Source of the DNA: Ignavibacteriales bacterium
GTDB taxonomy: Bacteria > Bacteroidota > Ignavibacteria > Ignavibacteriales > Ignavibacteriaceae
Reading direction: 5' to 3'
Assembly (NCBI GenBank): GCA_003142915.1
Contig: PLNZ01000150.1
Span: forward strand, 11,557-22,161
Length of the DNA: 10,605 nt
Made by a program: the position numbers and the translations under genes. Shown one piece after another: positions 6,639 to 10,605 of the stretch. The first letter of the stretch is position 1, and every line of letters starts with the position of its first letter. The notes under the pieces were generated by a model, which worked only from the letters and a program-made list of their open reading frames with translations, had not been told where the DNA came from and searched no databases.

Positions 6639-7115
6639 ATGGCAAAAACGATAATTAAAATGAAAAAGAAAAAAAAGATTGCATTAATTGCGCATGACAA
6701 CCGTAAAATAGATTTGCTTGAATGGGCAAAATTTAACCGCGACCTTCTTGCAAAACATGAATTGTTTGGAACAGGGACAACCGGGCAATTAATTGAAAAT
6801 GAATTAGATATTAAAGTTCAAAAATTTAAAAGCGGTCCTCTGGGCGGCGATCAGCAGGTAGGAGCAAAAATAGCCGAAGGCGATATTGATTTCTTAATAT
6901 TTTTCTGGGATCCGCTGGAGCCAATGCCTCATGATCCAGATGTCAAAGCGCTTTTAAGAATATCGGTTGTTTATAATATCCCCGTTGCAAACAACCGCTC
7001 ATCTGCTGATTTTATTATATCTTCTCCTTTGATGTCAACCGAATATTCAAGGGAATTAATTGACTATAAAGAAAGAATTTTGAAAGCTGAAGGCATAAAC
7101 CTGGTTCAAAGCTGA
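6639..7115 (+). CDS. mgsA: Methylglyoxal synthase
   Basis: MgsA converts dihydroxyacetone phosphate to methylglyoxal and phosphate in the cytoplasm. This bypass of lower glycolysis relieves sugar-phosphate build-up and phosphate shortage. It has 158 residues against about 152 in E. coli. All key residues fall at the E. coli positions: AHD with His19 and Asp20, GTGTTG (44-49), SGPLGGDQQVG with catalytic Asp71, FFWDPL (88-93), and PHDPDVKALLR with His98 and Asp101. The C-terminus is slightly extended. The N-terminus has a Lys run (MKKKKK, residues 8-13). AAAGGA at 6625-6630, 8 nt before the ATG, supports the start at 6639 rather than the internal Met8. It is probably a single-gene unit, with a hairpin terminator downstream. 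The adjacent divergent sugar kinase may share its control region. Confidence 0.96.
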   Translation: MAKTIIKMKKKKKIALIAHDNRKIDLLEWAKFNRDLLAKHELFGTGTTGQLIENELDIKVQKFKSGPLGGDQQVGAKIAEGDIDFLIFFWDPLEPMPHDPDVKALLRISVVYNIPVANNRSSADFIISSPLMSTEYSRELIDYKERILKAEGINLVQS

Positions 7116-7138
7116 TTTTTATTAAATCTTTTTCAATG

Positions 7139-7161
7139 ATCTGTCAGCTATGGCAGATTTT
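7139..7161 (+). terminator. Rho-independent terminator of mgsA
   Basis: ATCTGTC (7139-7145) pairs with GGCAGAT (7152-7158) as seven base pairs including one G-U. The loop is AGCTAT and TTTT follows directly (7158-7161). It begins 24 bp after the mgsA stop codon, between convergent genes. The T tract is short, so efficiency is uncertain. Confidence 0.55.
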
Positions 7162-7200
7162 GTGCAGCAAGGCTAAACAAGATATTGCGGAATTAAATTA

Positions 7201-8343
7201 TTAAAAGCCTATTAAAAAAATTATTATTGTAAGACTTACAATACCAATCGATATATCGGAAGCAACAAGCCTATAATTTCTTTTAAAGTTTCCCCACATC
7301 TTTGCAACAATAATCATAAGAACAGCTAAAATAACAGTCACAATAATACAACCCCAAATATTAAACTTATCTCCATATATTGAAGCAAAGCTTATTTCAT
7401 TAAAGAATCTCCTGTATAAAAGCTGTAGGTGAAGCCAGTAAACAATAAGCGATTCCCTTCCTACATCCAGGACAAAAGAAGTTTTAGTTTGTCTTTTTTC
7501 AACATAAAACCAACATACTCCGAGTAGGAAAAAAATATATCCCAGACGCTGTAAGAAAAAAAATGGGTCCGCTTTATGGTCGCAGGTAAAAATATTTAAA
7601 GATGGCGGAATAAAAATATGTCCTATAATAGATAGGACCAGACCTAAAATAATTAATACAAAGACACTATCCTTTTCCTTGTTATTATTTCTTGCTTCAA
7701 GATAGTATCTGCAGCCTACTACACCGGCGAGTATAAATCCAATCCAGGGAAAGATTGGGAAAAATGAACCATTCATAGTATTAAAATAGTTTGCCAATGG
7801 AATATTCATATACACGGTAAAATCTGTCTGCCATATTATTGGAGAAAGAAGAACTGAAAATAGTAGAGAGATAATAATAATAATATTGTAAATTTTTTCA
7901 GATCTAATTACCAACTTTAAGAGAAGCAAGAATAGAAGTCCAATTCCAATGCACTGAAGTATATCTACATTATAAAAACTAATAAGGGTTTCCCGGCTGT
8001 AAAAATGCATCAATCTTCGTAAAGAAAGGATAGGCAAATGCAGAGAGTAGCCGGCAAGAATTATTAGAAGTATTCTTCCCAGTTTTTTCCAAAATGAATA
8101 GTCGAACCTTCTAAGAACATCTGTTTTCCCTTTTGTAGAGATAGCAAAGGCAAACCCGGATATAAAAAGAAAAGATGGGGCAACCAACCCGTTAACAAAA
8201 TTTAACACATTAAACCATAAAGCGGTTTTTAACACCGGCTGTAAAAGCACATTAAACACATGTACTTCGATCATTACAAGAAGCGCCCAGCCACGAAGAA
8301 GATCGACAAATAAAAATCTTTCCTTCCCTTTAGGCATAGTCAT
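7201..8343 (-). CDS. Multi-pass membrane protein, DUF1624/HGSNAT-like putative acyltransferase
   Basis: This is a 380-residue integral membrane protein with about ten hydrophobic helices. The N-terminal signature RFLFVDLLRGWALLVMIEVH (9-28) is the mark of the DUF1624 / heparan-alpha-glucosaminide N-acetyltransferase-like group, related in design to OpgC and acyltransferase-3 proteins. His28, at the end of the first helix, is the family-conserved His. Next come PSFLFISGFAFA and, near the C-terminus, VGRESLIVYWLHLQLLY, where SL..YWLH is also shared across these acyltransferases. It probably moves an acyl group across or onto an envelope glycan or lipid; the substrate is unknown. The ATG at 8343 is followed two codons later by another at 8337, and a GGGAA at 8347-8351 gives the second the better spacing (9 nt). 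It has its own likely promoter and lies 157 bp downstream of the transporter gene. Confidence 0.75.
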   Translation of the reverse strand: MTMPKGKERFLFVDLLRGWALLVMIEVHVFNVLLQPVLKTALWFNVLNFVNGLVAPSFLFISGFAFAISTKGKTDVLRRFDYSFWKKLGRILLIILAGYSLHLPILSLRRLMHFYSRETLISFYNVDILQCIGIGLLFLLLLKLVIRSEKIYNIIIIISLLFSVLLSPIIWQTDFTVYMNIPLANYFNTMNGSFFPIFPWIGFILAGVVGCRYYLEARNNNKEKDSVFVLIILGLVLSIIGHIFIPPSLNIFTCDHKADPFFFLQRLGYIFFLLGVCWFYVEKRQTKTSFVLDVGRESLIVYWLHLQLLYRRFFNEISFASIYGDKFNIWGCIIVTVILAVLMIIVAKMWGNFKRNYRLVASDISIGIVSLTIIIFLIGF

Positions 8344-8410
8344 GAATTCCCGTAAACCATTTGTAAATTAAAAAATTAAATAGGTTAAGTACTGTAAAAT
8401 TTTGTGGACG

Positions 8411-8438
8411 AAAATAATTTAATTTTATTGTTTGTCAA
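8411..8438 (-). promoter_or_regulatory. Sigma-70-type promoter for the DUF1624 gene
   Basis: On the minus strand, a perfect -35 TTGACA (8438-8433) is followed after 16 bp by TATTTT (8416-8411), which matches four of six -10 bases. The expected start near 8404 leaves a leader of about 60 nt. The TTGACA match is notable in such AT-rich DNA, but the spacing is slightly short. Confidence 0.45.
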
Positions 8439-8500
8439 AATAATTTATTAATGTACCGCTATAAAAACCTATAATTAACAGACTAAATTTTTTCTAAGTT

Positions 8501-9742
8501 TTACAATACTCTTAAATATAAATAATAAATAAGAAAATTAATGATGGTAAGCGGTATTCCTACTTTGGAAAATTCCCAAAATGTTAAAGTTTTTTCACCC
8601 CTTTTTTCAGCGTTTTGAATAATAATAATATTACTGGCAGCCCCGAATATAAAAAGATTTCCTGCTATTGTGCTGCCCGCAGCAAGCGCCATTAATCCTT
8701 TAGTAGATACTCCTAAATTAAGAAGCAAAGGTAAATACAAGGCAACAAGAGGTACATTTGAAATTAATTGACTCAATACAACACTGACTGCTAAAATCAT
8801 CAGGATTGAAGTGATACTAACGTCCGTTTTGCTTAACATATTTTGAAAGATTCCTGTATTCCAAACAGATTGCATTAGAACAAACATGGAAACAAAAAAA
8901 ATAAGTGTGTGCCAATCAACCCGTTTTATTATTTCAACCCTTTCGTTGCTGAATAGTATTATAGGCATAGCAGCAGCAAGCGCAATGTATGTCAACTTGA
9001 AATCAATCGGGAACTTCAAAAAGAGCAGAATGATTTTGAGAAAAACTAAAAATAAAATTATTCCAAGTGATAATTTGGAAAGCAGCGTTAAACGCCTGTT
9101 ATTTCCCTTTTCCGGAATAGAATTTAAAGTAATTTTGTGAAATGAATTTCTATAGAAGAACTTCAATAGGAAAAAAGCCAATAATAAATTAATTATAGTT
9201 GGGATTATAAGATATTTTCCAAAGATTGCAAAAATATTATTAACATTGCTGTTAACCGCAATTAATAAGTTCTGGGGATTACCCAGGGGACTCATCACAC
9301 TACCGATCGTAACTGCAAATGCAAGAGCAAGCAACAAAAGCTTTGGCGGAAGATTATTTTTTTCGGCAAGAATTAAAACTACGGGAGTGCCTATTATTGC
9401 AACGGTATCATTCATTAGAAAGATTGAAAGTAACCCCATGCCAAAAATAATCATCAGTAAAAGCGAATCTGTATTTTTTGCCCATTTAAAAAAATTATAC
9501 GCTAAATATGAAAGATAGCCGCTCCTTTCTAATGCTTCGCCAACAATAAACATTCCTAATAGAAAAAATATAATATCAAAGTTTACAGATTTTATTGCAT
9601 CCGGTGGAGATATTTGACCGGTAATTAAAACTGCAATAGCTCCCCCCGACATTATTTGCCAGATTTGCAGCCTGATATTTTCAACTTGCCTTACTGCTAT
9701 GAGCAATAAAACTATGGTAAGAACTACTATAGAAGTCATCAT
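8501..9742 (-). CDS. Ion-transporter-superfamily permease (CitMHS/ArsB/SLC13-like)
   Basis: This 413-residue inner-membrane protein has about 11-12 hydrophobic helices in two inverted-topology halves, the plan of the IT superfamily (citrate, arsenite, Na+/H+ and dicarboxylate carriers). The first half has FLMNDTVAIIGTP (108-120) and GSVMSPLGNPQN (147-158), the re-entrant substrate- and ion-binding signature. The second half repeats this as LISNVPLVALYLP (326-338) and AAGSTIAGNLFIFGAASN (354-371). The GNPQN motif resembles ArsB/CitMHS members more than classic SLC13 dicarboxylate carriers. No arsR, arsenate reductase or citrate enzyme lies nearby, so the substrate remains open. The start is ATG at 9742, with another ATG directly after it; there is no clear ribosome binding site. 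The gene begins 12 bp after the Nudix stop codon, so the two are probably co-transcribed. Confidence 0.82.
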   Translation of the reverse strand: MMTSIVVLTIVLLLIAVRQVENIRLQIWQIMSGGAIAVLITGQISPPDAIKSVNFDIIFFLLGMFIVGEALERSGYLSYLAYNFFKWAKNTDSLLLMIIFGMGLLSIFLMNDTVAIIGTPVVLILAEKNNLPPKLLLLALAFAVTIGSVMSPLGNPQNLLIAVNSNVNNIFAIFGKYLIIPTIINLLLAFFLLKFFYRNSFHKITLNSIPEKGNNRRLTLLSKLSLGIILFLVFLKIILLFLKFPIDFKLTYIALAAAMPIILFSNERVEIIKRVDWHTLIFFVSMFVLMQSVWNTGIFQNMLSKTDVSITSILMILAVSVVLSQLISNVPLVALYLPLLLNLGVSTKGLMALAAGSTIAGNLFIFGAASNIIIIQNAEKRGEKTLTFWEFSKVGIPLTIINFLIYYLYLRVL

Positions 9743-9754
9743 CAGATTAGAGTT

Positions 9755-10219
9755 TTAATAGAAATTCACAGAATAGTTTTCCAGTTTTCCATTATTATAA
9801 ATAAATTTTGCACTGAAAAATTTATTCTTTTTCAGCCAGTTTAGAAATATTGCATCGCCATCCCACAGATTTAACTCTGTTATCTTTTTATTCGGAATCC
9901 ACTCGAGATTACCTTCGTTAGAGTCCATCAGTTTACCGGTAAATTCATGGGCTGTAAAAACAAAGACATACCAGTCCTCTTTTCCATCAAATAAAGGGAA
10001 CGTAATTAATCCATGAAGTTTTGGAGATTTAATATTCAAACCTGATTCTTCTTTAATTTCTCTGATAACACATTCTTCAGGACTCTCATTTTCCTCAAAC
10101 TTTCCACCCAATCCGTTCCATTTTCCTTCATGGACGTCATTTCGCTTTTTTATGCGGTAAATCATTAAAGTCGTTTTATTTTTCCTATCAATAACATAAC
10201 ATAATGTGGCTAATTTCAT
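9755..10219 (-). CDS. MTH1-like Nudix hydrolase (probable nucleotide-pool sanitiser)
   Basis: This is a complete 154-residue cytoplasmic Nudix hydrolase. The Nudix box spans 39-61 as GX5EX7REIXEEXGL: Gly39, Glu45, Arg53, Glu54, Glu57, Glu58, Gly60. These residues bind the Mg2+ used to cleave nucleoside triphosphates to monophosphates. The rest resembles eukaryotic MTH1 (NUDT1): EGKWNGLGGK with Asn35 (MTH1 Asn33), WDGDAIFLNWLKKNKFF near 119-135, and a C-terminus ending YNNGKLENYSVNFY. The length also matches MTH1 (156). Cleaning oxidised purine nucleotides such as 8-oxo-dGTP is therefore a fair guess, not proof. I start at the ATG at 10219, which has AAGGA 10 nt upstream; a GTG at 10258 would add 13 residues unlike the family. 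The permease gene follows 12 bp later. Confidence 0.88.
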   Translation of the reverse strand: MKLATLCYVIDRKNKTTLMIYRIKKRNDVHEGKWNGLGGKFEENESPEECVIREIKEESGLNIKSPKLHGLITFPLFDGKEDWYVFVFTAHEFTGKLMDSNEGNLEWIPNKKITELNLWDGDAIFLNWLKKNKFFSAKFIYNNGKLENYSVNFY

Positions 10220-10229
10220 AATTAATTTT

Positions 10230-10234
10230 TCCTT
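10230..10234 (-). promoter_or_regulatory. Ribosome binding site of the Nudix gene
   Basis: On the minus strand AAGGA lies 10 nt before the ATG at 10219. It would fall inside the coding region if the GTG at 10258 were used, so it decides the shorter start. Confidence 0.6.
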
Positions 10235-10259
10235 AAGGATAAACAAATGTATTGACACT

Positions 10260-10287
10260 ATTATATTACTAAATTAAGTTTTATTAA
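10260..10287 (-). promoter_or_regulatory. Putative promoter for the Nudix-permease unit
   Basis: On the minus strand TTAATA (10287-10282, four of six -35 bases), 16 bp, then a perfect TATAAT (10265-10260). The start would be near 10253, downstream of the alternative GTG at 10258. This agrees with translation from the ATG at 10219. The AT-richness makes the -35 match weak evidence. Confidence 0.4.
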
Positions 10288-10426
10288 GTGATGTTAATTT
10301 ATTTTTATTTTAAATACAACCATAAATTAATTTTGTACTTTAAATAATTTTGGAAATATTGTTATATAAATTTTAATTTTTTTGTGAAAAATTTTAATTT
10401 AACAATTCAATAGGAGACCGATTTTA

Positions 10427-10605
10427 ATGGAAAACGAGACAAATGTTCCTGAAGGAGAATCGATTAAATCGAATGAAGATTTAATCGAAGGGCTGTTAAG
10501 GGAAGACAGCCATGCTGCCGATGAGGGAAAGGAAGATATTACTAAGACTAATCTTGGCAAACTACAAAACAAGGACGAAGAAGATGATTTTGATGAAGAA
10601 GGTGA
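10427..10605 (+). CDS. Start of an unidentified acidic protein (5' part only)
   Basis: The open frame runs from the ATG at 10427 to the end of the window: 59 full codons with no stop. AGGAG (10412-10416) lies 10 nt before the ATG, a strong ribosome binding site. The visible part is hydrophilic and very acidic: 21 Asp/Glu against 6 Lys/Arg, with a cluster DEEDDFDEE at residues 50-58. It has no signal peptide or membrane segment, so the protein is likely cytoplasmic. I do not recognise it. Acidic, disordered N-terminal tails occur on ribosomal protein S1 and on some other nucleic-acid-binding proteins in related phyla, but nothing here proves such an identity. It diverges from the Nudix gene. 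Confidence 0.75.
   Translation, partial: MENETNVPEGESIKSNEDLIEGLLREDSHAADEGKEDITKTNLGKLQNKDEEDDFDEEG

Noticed and set aside
8886..9518. Plus-strand open frames at 8886-9140 and 9246-9518, and at 5635-5868
   Set aside because: They lie opposite the permease and the sugar kinase, whose motifs are continuous on the minus strand; no ribosome binding sites or recognisable domains.
10220..10258. GTG at 10258 as the start of the Nudix gene
   Set aside because: The added 13 residues are not part of the Nudix fold, and the Shine-Dalgarno would fall inside the coding region. The likely transcription start lies downstream of the GTG.
10321..10352. Bacteroidetes-type -7 boxes (TAATTTTG at 10328 and 10345) for the acidic-protein gene
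   Set aside because: Both fit TAnnTTTG, but neither has a TTG element at the -33 position, and the region is almost pure A/T, so chance matches are expected.
1..10605. tRNA, rRNA, CRISPR, insertion sequence or prophage elements
   Set aside because: No cloverleaf, spaced direct repeats, transposase motifs or phage genes were seen; the longest gene-free stretch is 214 bp (1723-1936).

Overview
The window is an AT-rich bacterial chromosome segment with short intergenic gaps and several genes that lack an obvious Shine-Dalgarno sequence. Two features point towards the Bacteroidota/Chlorobiota/Ignavibacteriota side of the tree: the histidine gene order hisA-hisF-hisIE with a fused hisIE, and a PilX-like protein whose C-terminal half resembles a domain I associate with that group (DUF4900-type, from memory). 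I favour an Ignavibacteria-like organism, but this is inference; no marker gene settles it.

Layout. Positions 1-1722 (+) are the end of a histidine biosynthesis operon: the 3' half of hisA, then hisF and hisIE, both starting at TTG, with hisA and hisF overlapping. A 214-bp gap follows. It holds a cluster of inverted repeats and a very good sigma-54 (-24/-12) promoter match. This promoter reads into a compact three-gene operon (1937-4293, +) of proteins resembling the minor pilins PilV, PilW and PilX. All three have unusual, very short N-termini lacking the normal prepilin Glu+5. Next come an MscS-family mechanosensitive channel (4433-5500, +), a PfkB-family sugar kinase (5566-6459, -) and, divergent from it, methylglyoxal synthase (6639-7115, +), which ends in a plausible hairpin terminator.

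The right third is mostly on the minus strand. Reading right to left it carries an MTH1-like Nudix hydrolase, an ion-transporter-superfamily (CitMHS/ArsB/SLC13-like) membrane protein 12 bp behind it, and then, after its own promoter, a multi-pass DUF1624/HGSNAT-like putative acyltransferase. The last ~180 bp hold the start of an unidentified, highly acidic protein on the plus strand that runs off the end.

How the genes relate. HisA, HisF and HisIE carry out consecutive or linked steps of one pathway. The three pilin-like proteins probably act together in a type IV pilus or type II secretion-like envelope machine under sigma-54 control. The sugar kinase and methylglyoxal synthase both touch upper glycolysis, but share only a divergent control region. 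The rest are housekeeping or transport genes. No RNA genes, CRISPR arrays, insertion sequences or prophage genes were seen. The best candidate for something little described is the sigma-54/pilin-like unit at 1733-4293.
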